Below, one piece after another: positions 16,855 through 26,795 of a stretch of DNA of 64,000 nt. Position numbers and translations under genes: made by a program. This DNA comes from Actinostola sp. cb2023 (Eukaryota; Cnidaria; Anthozoa; Actiniaria; Actinostolidae), in the NCBI GenBank assembly GCA_033675265.1, contig JAUJYZ010000757.1:168501-232500 (forward strand), in the 5' to 3' direction. Every line of letters starts with the position of its first letter. The stretch's first letter is position 1. The notes beneath the pieces are model-generated. The model searched no databases. It saw only the letters and a program-made list of their open reading frames with translations, and was not told where the DNA came from.

Positions 16855-17336
16855 TGTCCCGGCGTACAACTGCGGCTGAAAAAGAAAGCAAGTGTGAGTA
16901 CAGACAAAGTGAGCAAACATTTCAGTAGGAGTTGAGGATTTCCAAAACCTACCCAAAACAGCGGAAACCCATTAATTGGCCATAACAATTAATCCAGTAT
17001 CGATATAATTTCCCGCGAACTGACCAAGCCGGATTTATGGATATTAGGAATTTCCCAAAAATCGATTGTCAAATTTGAATGTCTCATGGTCAAAATTAAA
17101 TTTACTTTATAGCTGCCTTCGCAATTCTTACAATTGAATATGACATCGAAATACTATTACGATGATTGAGAAGACTTGTTATCGAGAGAATAAAAAAAAA
17201 ACAACAACAATAAGACCAGAGATTGACAGGGAAATGACGCAGCGAATTTTCTTTCCGGTCCGGTCAGAAACTCAAGAAGACCGTACACAGCGAATGACAC
17301 AGCAAAACTGAGATACTAGAACGCTAAACGCTGCTC

Positions 17337-17507
17337 TAAGCTACTTGTAGCCTCTTCTTACGGCGTTTTATCCGAGGATACTTTTCGGCGTTCCTCCCCC
17401 TCGCCTTAGTCCCCCGCGGTTAATTAACCTCCACCACAGGTAACCCAATATCCTCGGAATCAATATCCTCGGATAAAACGCCGTAAGAAGAGGCTACAAG
17501 TAGCTTA
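17337..17507. mobile_element. Fold-back element, 43-bp arms
   Basis: TAAGCTACTTGTAGCCTCTT and the following bases to TCCGAGGATA are repeated inverted at the right end, around a loop of about 85 bp. It has no coding capacity. Confidence 0.85.
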
Positions 17508-18493
17508 ACGCTGCTCTCTTTGCTTCGTTATATTTTGTAGTCGGGTTTTATCATACGGAAGAAAGGATTTCCCTGCAGTGCCGTCGCCTTGTGTTTTCGA
17601 TTCTCCGATTTTTAAAACAAAAACACAAGCGATTTGAATAACAATTAGATAGATGTTGCAGACTCGACAACGTACACTGAGACGAAAAGTAAAGCCCATT
17701 ATTGAAGTAGTATATATAAAACTGACGAGGGAGAACAAGCGAAATGGGGAGAAATAATATTTTTTAAATATGAAAAGTAGAAAGAGAGAGAAAATAGAAA
17801 GAAAAAATAATATGTAAACATATAAACAATTAGACAGATTAAAACAAACAAAACAACACAAGATAGCCAAGTAGAAAACAAACAAACAATGTAGATAAAT
17901 GAGTACTATCAGCTCGATCATAAGAAAACGAGTTTATCGAATACAAATTAACCCTGTGACAAGTATACACCTCACTATGATAATATCATATCGTCGGCAA
18001 TTCCTTCTTTCCGTTGACGTCTTAAAATAAAAGGACAGTGTTGGGATTTTCTTTTAAAAGTTCCGTTTACGTCACTGAAGGGGTGGGTGGCCGGCGTTGA
18101 GTAGATGAATTGTGCCGACGGATGCCCACCGTATATCTATACATCAATCTACAGGATACATGAATACGGTACATGCAGCCAATGCCCTTTTGATATCAAT
18201 TCACCTTAAAGTTTATTCTTTTTCGTATTTCAAGCATAAGTATAAGAAATAAGAAAAATATGTTCCTCTGATTGCTTTGTCGGGCACGTTTTCACTGTGA
18301 AATAAGGTCTCTTGTTCTTGTGTCACTAGTGCGAACCTAGATTTTGAGTTTCTGTGCAGTTCCAAATCAGATTGTGGCGTTGCCGATTTGTTTAGGTAGA
18401 CTTTGATCAAGGTTTTGTTTTCATTAAAATATTGATTTATTAGTTTTACTTTTTATCGTTGGTTGTAGAAAGAAACAAAAAGATAAATGTACC

Positions 18494-18613
18494 ATAAGGA
18501 AAGCGAAAACGAGAAGTGAATACATTTTGATGATGTTACAAACTGATATATTTCAGTTTACAGGTTTATAACATCATCAAAATTTATTCACTTCTCGTTT
18601 TCGCTTTCCTTAT
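18494..18613. mobile_element. Fold-back element, about 45-bp arms
   Basis: ATAAGGAAAGCGAAAACGAG...TTTTGATGATGTTA is inverted at the right arm with few mismatches. The short centre contains a second small dyad (AAACTG..ATATATTTCAGTTT). Confidence 0.85.
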
Positions 18614-19221
18614 CAAATTCCAAAAATTCACATAAATGTACCAATAATATTATTGATTTCGAATCAATAACAATTTAAACTCTTAATTACGCAAATCATT
18701 CTTCCAATAATGGATGGATTGCCTGTAGGCCATTCTATTAAAATCATCGAGCATTCTCGCATTCGTCTCATTTGAACGCTTTCATTCAGTTCAACCAGAA
18801 ACTTCTGAATCTTTTAGCCTAAAAACGCCTGAACCAATAAAATTGGAAAGTCAGTAACGACGACGAGTGTATCCAAGTAATCTAGCCATGTAATAACAAT
18901 GACCATAAATAAATATCTCAATGCAAGTTCGCCATTAGATCTTGATCGTCTAGCGGTCATATAGGAGATTCTTACCCAGTGGAGGAGAAACGAACGAGCT
19001 CCGTACCATCGCATTCGGTTTTCCATCGTGGTTCTTCCTGGGCCGCGGAGTTTGGTGGCAAATGCAACCAAAGCACTTAGGCTAGTGCAAGTTAAACCAG
19101 TGATTGTTTTACGTAGTCGAGCAAGGTCATGTGCATGTTGAAAGTCATGTGTCTAAACAACGCACAACGCTCTTTAGCTGTGAGTAAAGTCTTGACGTTC
19201 ACTCCAAGTCAAGTGTGATTG

Positions 19222-21166
19222 TATGGCCGTCCGAATGTTTCAAAATTCGCTAAATAAAAATCGCTGTCGCTAAAAATGAATTCGTTGTCGCTAAATAGTA
19301 ATCGCTGTCGCTGAATAAAAATCGCTGTCGCTAAAAATGAATTCGTTGTCGCTAAATAGTAATCGCTGTCGCTGAATAAATATCGCTGTCGCTAAAAATG
19401 AATTCGTTGTCGCTAAATAGTAATCGCTGTCGCTGAATAAAAATCGCTGTCGCTAAAAATGAATTCGTTGTCGCTAAATAGTAATCGCTGTCGCTAAAAT
19501 GAAAATCTTCGTTTTGTCATTCAAAAGCTGCAATCCGCAAAAAAATTAACGGTCTCTTATTTCAAAATAAAATTCGCTGTCGCCAAAAAGTGAATTCGCT
19601 GTCGCTAAAAATCATGCAGGCGCGCTAAAAATCCCCGTGTAGGGGTTGGTGGTGTGTGATACGGATTTACAAGGCATGATGGTTAAATCGTAAACGTGCA
19701 CGTGGTCGTCATCCGTTGTCACTTACAGAGTTTTTAGAGATTCTTTACAGCTTATTCAAGGTACTTAAAACATCTAATTATAGGAGACATGTAAAATCAA
19801 ATGCTTCGAGAACTATATATGTACATTCCTTTTTGTTTCTACGTAGAGCAACAAGCTTTTTTAGCCGAATAAGACATTTAATCAGGCTATGATGACCGTC
19901 AATATGCCAAAGGCATTTGGGCCTGGGACGCTGTAACAACGACGTTTTATCACTCTCATGCGTCTCATGCACACGTTTATAGGATCAACTCGAATCATAG
20001 ATAATCGAGCCCTTTCCCGTTGAACACCTAGTCTCTTGAGGTGACCCCTCAGGATGGTCAAACCAGAGTTTGGATGTGCGGCAACTAGATCACGCATAAC
20101 CCCATCGAGTTCTTCGTCGTTTATTTCCGAGTAACGTTGATGACATCTATCTAACTGGTGACATCTACGCCATAACGTAGATCTGGATACACAGATCAGA
20201 GCATGCCAGTGACAGAGCCGGATAGCTTTCTGATGTAAAGCCAATGCTGCGTAGGGACTCGATTTGTTCGCCACTAATGTATATTTGTGGCCTTCCTACA
20301 TCAGTCACGTTGAGATCTGTATCTTGATCACAGGAGATCTGCAGGTTATTTGCAATAGCAGAAACGGTGCAACAGTGATTTATTCTGCTAGAATGATTTT
20401 GCCATCTCTCGAGAATGACCAACAAGTACTGATATAGTGACGATAAGTCATTTTGTGTCACAGATCGGTGCATCAACTGATTTGTTGTGTCGGTCGCACA
20501 TTGAAGACGACTTATGATGCTGTCGATAACATTAGGATTTTGGGTTCCAGACAGCCTCTCTACATCATCTAATAAAGCTTCTATTGATCTAATAAATACT
20601 CAACTCGAACTGTCCGCCACTTTGGCAACACGACGTGAAACCCAGCTGCTGATTAAATGTCTTAATCGGCTAAAAAAGATTGTTGCTCTACGTAGAAACA
20701 AAAAGGAATGCACATATATAGTTCTCGAATCCTATAATTAGAAGTTTTTTAAAAGTACCTTGAATAAGCTGTAAAGAATCTCTAAAAACTCTGTAAGTGA
20801 CAACGGATGACGACCACGTTTAACCATCATGCCTTGTAAATCCGTATCACACACCACCAACCCCTACACGGGGATGTTTAGCGCGCCTGCATGATTTTTA
20901 GCGACAGCGAATTCACTTTTTGGCGACAGCGAATTTTATTTTGAAATAAGAGACCGTTAATTTTTTTACGGATTGCAGATTTTGAATGACAAAACGAAGA
21001 TTTATTTTCATTTTAGCGACAGCGATTACTATTTAGCGACAACGAATTCATTTTTAGCGACAGCGATTTTTATTCAGCGACAGCGATTACTATTTAGCGA
21101 CAACGAATTCATTTTTAGCGACAGCGATTTTTATTCAGCGAATTTTGAAACATTCGGACGACCATA
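19222..21166. mobile_element. Long-TIR DNA transposon with 6-bp TSD (IS3EU-like candidate)
   Basis: Left TIR 19222-19885 and right TIR about 20652-21166 are inverted copies, starting TATGGYCGTCCGAATG. Flanks carry an exact 6-bp duplication TGATTG (19216-19221 and 21167-21172). The outer TIR parts contain a 61-bp tandem subrepeat rich in CGCTGTCGCTAAAA, with more copies on the left than the right, which explains the length difference. The 770-bp centre holds a broken transposase on the minus strand. A TAY terminus, 6-bp TSD and integrase-type transposase are what I recall for the IS3EU superfamily; a repeat-library search should decide. Confidence 0.85.
19882..20476 (-). pseudogene. Broken integrase-like (rve/DDE) transposase remnant
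   Basis: Two frames joined by a frameshift near 20250: an N-terminal part with VGRPQIYISGEQIESLRSIG, then SRSTLWRR (helix-turn-helix-like) and YSEINDEELDGVMRDLVAAH. The typical VDPINVCMRRM and VPGPNA follow. A second frameshift precedes LWHIDGHHSLIK, which carries the first catalytic Asp, and the TIR then begins, so the rest of the catalytic core is missing. Such proteins are the integrase-domain transposases common in fish and cnidarian genomes. Not functional as it stands. Confidence 0.8.
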
Positions 21167-21172
21167 TGATTG

Positions 21173-23473
21173 GACAGTTACCAGAAAAGAACGAAAAACC
21201 CTTGGTAAGTGGGAAAAAGGAAACGAGAGGAATTTCCTTCCATCTCATTTATGGCTAGATCACATGCAGTTTGGTCACCCTCGGGTCATCCTCGGGACAC
21301 CCTCGGGACACCCTCGATTATCTGTGTTTGGTGTTCGTAATTAATAACGAGAGTCTTTGTAACTTTAGCCAGCTGGGAATCCAGCCCTTGTCCGTAATAG
21401 CAGGGAGTCCGTAATAGCAGGGTGTCCGTAATAGCGGGGTGTCCATAATAGCGGAGTGTCCATAATAGCGGGGTGTTCGTAATAGCGGGGTGTCCGTTAG
21501 GCAAGAGTTCACTGTACTTGTTTGCTTCCATTTCAATTGGTAGCTGCTTAGTGACGTAAATCGCAAGCCAATCAGACGATATCCACACTATCTCGTTCAT
21601 CTTCTTCACGTTCAGGTAAAATATCTCTGAGATCAACGTATTTACTCTTTCTGATAGCACGGACAGCTGCGGGCCATAATACTTGAACATCTCAATGAGC
21701 TAAATTTACTCTTCCGTCACAAAGATATAATGCGTGACTGAAGAGCATTGCGTGACAAAGTAGTAGGAAATGTCGTTCTTAGAGTTTTTTTGACTTTCAC
21801 TGAGAAGGCTAAAGAACTAGCCGAAACGTCTGTCAATTTTAATTTAAGTCAGAGACAAAAACTTTTTTATTTATGTCACATTATATTCAATCAGCTGTAA
21901 AAAAAAATATTCAGCATACCTCTAATGGATCTTGGTCACACTCTTAGCACTGGCACCTTTAATACTGCCAGAAGTCTCTTATCGATACAGTAAAGGTTAC
22001 TGACTAGACAACAACCGAAAACAAGAGAAAACATCACGTATAAGTATAGTACTCATGAGGCTTCTTCAGTGAGAGTAAAGAATGAAAGAGCAAATATGAA
22101 AGAAAAAGAAAGGAAAAAAGAAAGAGAAAATATGACAGAAATAAGGAAAGAAATGAAGAAAGAAAGTAAAAGAATTCAAAATTCAATTTATACGCTTGTA
22201 ATTATAAGGTATGTATTTCTTCATTCTATATTGCATGTGCTTTTATTGACATTTCAATGCCCCGGAACTCAGTTTATAATAGGAGTCCCGCGGGGATCCG
22301 AACCCCCCCTGGATTCGCCACAAATTGCTTTTGATTGTCGTGGATTAATGTGGACGTCGATTCTAATGAAACTAGAACCCTATATTTCAGGATATGAGAG
22401 ATCGAAATTTACGTGACATTACGATTCCAGACAAGCTCCGTCGATCAATGCACGAATCTTGATATTGAAGTAAACAACCGACTCATCATCATTTATTTCA
22501 TGACGCCATGTTTTTAATGATGATTACACTCGCTAATATCTGACTAGGGTTAAGAATAATATATCTCTATATCGATCGTACTATATATGCTATAAAACGT
22601 CTATGTTTAGTTTGCCTTCTGACAAGACAAACTGACCGGCAATCTTGAACTTCAACATTTGGAAACAAACATTTGATCGAACAGAATTAAACTCGTGCAG
22701 CCTTTCGAAGGTGGTTATGTAAGAAAGGTGACAAATCTAATAAGCCAGAGCCATTCATTGATAGGCGAGAATTTCAAGCAGTGTTCGAGCTGACCGATCA
22801 TGTCAGCAGAGTCGAAACGCTCTAAGAATTACATGGCGCAGGCCTTTCGCTGAAGACAAAAGAATCGATGTAATATAATTAAAACACTACCAGCGAAACA
22901 TCACACTTACCCTCAATCGCTCCTGCAAAGAATGACAATCCAATCAATCACGCGTCCATTTTTAATATACCGTCACTGTGTACGACAACTCGTCCACCAT
23001 CATGGTCTTGCAGACTTGCGTGAATGTTTCACCTTCCATACATGGTGATCTGACTATCACGTGATCGTATACTTTGTTGTTTTCATATTCAGTTTGGAGA
23101 GACAATTTGGAGGGAATTTTAAATAATTTCTTGATATTTCATGGTGTATTGTTTAGGAATATATATTTTAGGCATTTGCTGCGCAATATAAGTGATTTTA
23201 ATTACTCTTTCATTCTCTGCAGAGGTTTGCTCAGAGCTCGATGGGAGAATGAGATGTGACTTTTGACTGTGGTCACGCGTGACCAAATTAAAGTGTTACG
23301 TGACGATCGTAGCGATCAACATGTTGGCAAAAGTTATTATTGAAGTCAGAAGAGAAAGCACAGAGCATCAAAGGTTCATTCGATTAAACCATTTCAAGAT
23401 TTTCCCGTAAAACAAGTCTCCATAACTTGAGAGAGTACCTGCAGTATAACTTAGCAACACTTTTTGATTAGCA
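21173..23473. other. Intergenic, no gene seen
   Basis: Contains short direct repeats of GTCCGTAATAGCRGGGT (21390-21495) and CTCGGGACACC-type words (21280-21320). A plus-strand retroelement-tail-like motif (GGCTAAAGAACTAGCCGAAACGTC) lies at 21797-21834. No protein-like frame was found. Confidence 0.5.
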
Positions 23474-23839
23474 TGTATTCCCCTTACCAGTTGTTTTAAA
23501 AACTGGTTAGCCCTGTTTATGGCTGCATAATAGCATAATAGATCACCAACACTTACAGGAACTGTTACAAAAAGGAGTAATTAAACCGAGTCAAAGTGAC
23601 TATGCATCACCCATCGTTCTGGTCAGGAAGAAGTCTGGTGCCCTGAGGATGTGTGTGGACTACAGGCAGCTCAACGCAAAGACAAGACGGGATGCATACC
23701 CACTACCGAGGATTGATGAGTCTCTGGATGCACTGGGGGGTGCGAAGCATTTCTCAACAATTGATCTGTATTCCCCTTACCAGTTGTTTTAAAAACTGGT
23801 TAGCCCTGTTTATGGCTGCATAATAGCATAATAGATCAC
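23474..23839 (+). mobile_element. Ty3/gypsy fragment bracketed by 73-bp direct repeats
   Basis: The same 73 bp (TGTATTCCCCTTACCAG ... AATAGATCAC) occurs at 23474-23546 and 23767-23839 with no difference seen. Between them is 220 bp of reverse-transcriptase coding sequence. The repeats are too short for LTRs and lack TG..CA ends, so the structure looks like a duplication with a captured filler. It ends 42 bp before the aquaporin ATG. Confidence 0.85.
23544..23768 (+). pseudogene. Ty3/gypsy reverse transcriptase fragment
   Basis: 75 open codons read as the N-terminal fingers/palm of a gypsy RT: LLQKGVIKPSQSDYASPIVL, then VRKKSGALRMCVDYRQLN, AYPLPRIDESL and FSTIDL. The last carries the first catalytic Asp of motif A. 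The rest of pol is absent. Confidence 0.9.
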
Positions 23840-23881
23840 ATTAGGAACCCATTCACTAACCATCTTGCACTAACAGTGATA

Positions 23882-24838
23882 ATGGCAATACTCTGGTCGT
23901 TCTCGGCCATTATAGGAGGATTTATCCTCGGAGAAACAACTCGTTTTATCCTCAAGAGAAGTCTTTCACGTAAATCGCCGCATTATCACTATGCGAGCGA
24001 ACTGATATCGGCTTTCGAGTTTTCGGCTGCTGTGTTCGAGGTCTCAGTTATTGGGAAATTCTACAGCACCGTGTTGGGATTTATTTGCAGTTTTTGTATT
24101 CTTTGCCTCAAGAACACGGAGTACATTCTAGATGGATTATCGGCAAATCCGTGTGGTCTTCTTGAAGGAGTTGTAAGACGAAATGCTCGAAGGTCGTGGA
24201 TGGTGGACTTTGTAACTAAAGTATGTTCTCAATTGAGTGGTGCCTTACTTGCGTTTCCATTCATGCAACTTGTATGGCAGTCGACATCGAGTGAATTACA
24301 CTTCAAACATCTGAATCAAGGTCTCTCGTCCAGTCTGGAGGTATCCCTTCTTGTTGGCTTCGTCGTGGAAGTTACTACAACTTTTGTTTTGACCATGATT
24401 GATTTCTTGACGCGCGGAGGTCGGCTGCGAATGTTCAATCCTTACGTTCGCGCCGCAGCGTGTATTGTTATTTGTTATGGTCTAACAGGGACCACTGGAG
24501 TTTGGATGAACCCCGTCTTTGCTACAGTCCATGCTTTTCTTTTCACTAAGGCAAAGGAGGATATACTAGAGCATATTTTCGTGTTTTGGGTCGGACCGAT
24601 TGTAGGTACACTAGTTGCAATTGGCGTCGACTCCAAGGTACGCGTCCCTGAAAGAAAGCCTACAGCAATTGCAAGAACCATTAGAAAGAAACTACACAGG
24701 CAGTCGTCATCTATTTCCAATGGCATTGCCAATGGTATACATTCCATGAATGGGACTGTAAGCAATGGGGTTATTCACAAAAGTAACAAATCTAAACATC
24801 AACAAAACCACACTTCAACAAAGAAACGTAAGCTTTAA
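23882..24838 (+). CDS. Aquaporin, AQP11/12 (superaquaporin) type, single exon
   Basis: A membrane channel for water or small solutes; AQP11/12-type members are often intracellular (ER). The 318-aa frame contains six hydrophobic segments and two half-helix motifs: NPC (89-91, ANPCGLLEG) and a degenerate second motif NPV (210-212, GVWMNPVFATVHAF) where NPA is usual. NPC in the first loop is the signature of the AQP11 branch. The C-terminal tail (251-318) is basic, Ser/Asn-rich and ends KKRKL. The ATG at 23882 is preferred over the upstream in-frame GTG. Being intronless, it may be a retrocopy, though it is intact. A gypsy fragment with direct repeats lies immediately upstream. Confidence 0.85.
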   Translation: MAILWSFSAIIGGFILGETTRFILKRSLSRKSPHYHYASELISAFEFSAAVFEVSVIGKFYSTVLGFICSFCILCLKNTEYILDGLSANPCGLLEGVVRRNARRSWMVDFVTKVCSQLSGALLAFPFMQLVWQSTSSELHFKHLNQGLSSSLEVSLLVGFVVEVTTTFVLTMIDFLTRGGRLRMFNPYVRAAACIVICYGLTGTTGVWMNPVFATVHAFLFTKAKEDILEHIFVFWVGPIVGTLVAIGVDSKVRVPERKPTAIARTIRKKLHRQSSSISNGIANGIHSMNGTVSNGVIHKSNKSKHQQNHTSTKKRKL

Positions 24839-25013
24839 AATTGAAATTCCCAGCTGTTCTAACGGGTACATGTATAACGGCTTAGTGTTACTGTAGATAC
24901 ATGTACTAGTGAATCCAACATGTTTTGGTGATGATCTTTTATGATGTTCGATGATGTTGATGGAACAGAGACGTGAACAGTGACAACGAAGCATTGTATA
25001 TAAATTGACTTAC

Positions 25014-25019
25014 AATAAA
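25014..25019 (+). promoter_or_regulatory. Polyadenylation signal of the aquaporin gene
   Basis: AATAAA 176 nt after the stop codon; the first canonical hexamer downstream. Confidence 0.55.
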
Positions 25020-26030
25020 TTCACTTAATTTTTATGGCCGTTCTAAAATACAAAATAAAAAGACCATTTTACAATGTAAACAGGGTTAAATTCACCAGTA
25101 GCTTAGGCTATGGATGGTCAAATTCAAACAAGAAGACTTTCATCAGTATTGGCCATGGCACTAGCAGTTATATTCATATACATTTAATTTTGCCATTTGA
25201 ATGAGCAAAAATAAACTCTAAAATCTTTATTTATAATTAAGAAACGTAGTCATGGCATTTGAAAGATATTAAAAAGAATCTTATTTTTCATTCATTATTG
25301 AATGAATGAAAAATAAATCTATTACAAATAATTGTTAATAAGAGATGGAAGGGGTTTATGCAAGAGCATTGTATGTGACTTGCAATGAAAAAAAATCCAA
25401 ATTCTACAGGAGAATTCAGGAGAATTAAGGTTTTGGTCATGTATGACAGTTGTTCATGTAATAAAATTAATAAATAATGACTTTCTCATATTATTGGTAT
25501 CTCAATCTCTTTTCTGCACATGAAGGTTTCCCAGACATACTGTACTTTATATTCTTAAGTCTCGATGCACTTGATAATGTTGTCATGATGACAACGAAAT
25601 GTCGCAAAATATTATCGCTGGTTTTCCTAATGAAATAATAATAATATTAACAACTTATATTTTAATATGTAGTTTCTCGTACATTCATGTTCCCAAAAAT
25701 AATAAACAACACAAAGAGACGTAATTGACTGGATCTTACCGTATTGATTTTATTAGAAGTGTACATGTATATTATTAATAATTATTATTACAGCATTTTA
25801 TTAACATTTTTTTCTATGACAAGAAACTGCTTAAAGTGCACCTCCTGGGTAGACGTCATCAAATTTGCATATTGAGATTTCAAACCTCTATAACTCATAA
25901 ACGCAAGGTTCAAATCACAAAATACTGAACCCAACAACTATTCAGCTTATATTGAATAGATTTTTAAAACAATCTCACAGGGGTTAGGTGCACTTTAACT
26001 TATCATTGACCTCTGTATGCATCTACTATG
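25020..26030. other. Intergenic between convergent aquaporin and AAAS
   Basis: Holds a small palindrome (25280-25315, TTATTTTTCATTCATT / inverted) and, at 25568-25604, a retroelement-tail motif CTTGATAATG...CAACGAAATGTCG. No gene seen. Confidence 0.5.
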
Positions 26031-26044
26031 TACATTCATTAACA

Positions 26045-26795
26045 GGTGAGAAACCCATGATGTGTGTATATAGCTACTCTGTGTACCTGGCCGACCCTGG
26101 TATACCGCCATTAGCAAAATGTCTAGAATGTTTAGTTTTTAACATGAGTAACCCATCCATGATGTCTGTAGCTACTATGTGTACCTGGCCGACCCTGGTA
26201 TACCACCATGATGTCTGTAGCTACTCTGTGTACCTGGCTGACCCTGGTATACCTGACGTCTGTAGCTACTCTGTGTACCTGGCTGACCCTGGTATACCAC
26301 CATTAGCAAAATGTCTAGAATGTTTAGTTTTTAACATGAGTAACCCATCCATGATGTCTGTAGCTACTCTGTGTACCTGGCTGACCCTGGTATACCTGAT
26401 GTCTGTAGCTACTCTGTGTACCTGGCTGACCCTGGTATACCACCATTAGCAAAATGTCTAGAATGTTTAGTTTTTAACACGAGTAACCCATCCATGATGT
26501 CTGTAGCTACTCTGTGTACCTGGCTGACCCTGGTATACCTGACGTCTGTAGCTACTCTGTGTACCTGGCTGACCCTGGTATACCACCATTAGCAAAATGT
26601 CTAGAATGTTTAGTTTTTAACACGAGTAACCCATCCATGATGTCTGTAGCTACTATGTACATGTACCTGGCCAACCCTGGTATACCACCATGATGTCCGT
26701 AGCTACTCTGTGTACCTGGCTGACCCTGGTATACCTGACGTCTGTAGCTACTCTGTGTACCTGGCTGACCCTGGTATACCACCATTAGCAAAATG
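26045..26795. repeat. Composite minisatellite overlapping the last AAAS coding exon
   Basis: Units built from CTCTGTGTACCTGGCTGACC + CTGGTATACC + linker are repeated about a dozen times. A longer unit adds ACCATTAGCAAAATGTC and TAGTTTTTAACAYGAGTAA. The rightmost copy (26748-26795) is read by AAAS on the minus strand as its C-terminal residues and stop. Confidence 0.92.

Larger units (their letters stand above)
16876..19221. other. Intergenic/upstream of EGLN
   Basis: The region after the acceptor at 16876 probably holds the EGLN 5' UTR exon and promoter; no TATA box or exon is clear. Two fold-back elements are present (17337-17507, 18494-18613). No other gene is recognised up to the transposon. 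Confidence 0.45.

Noticed and set aside
22280..22325. Possible pol III B box (GGTTCGGATCC on the minus strand)
   Set aside because: No A box at the right distance and sequence is common C/G-rich repeat material.
23474..23839. 73-bp direct repeats as LTRs of a small retrotransposon
   Set aside because: Too short, no TG...CA ends, no primer-binding site or polypurine tract next to them.
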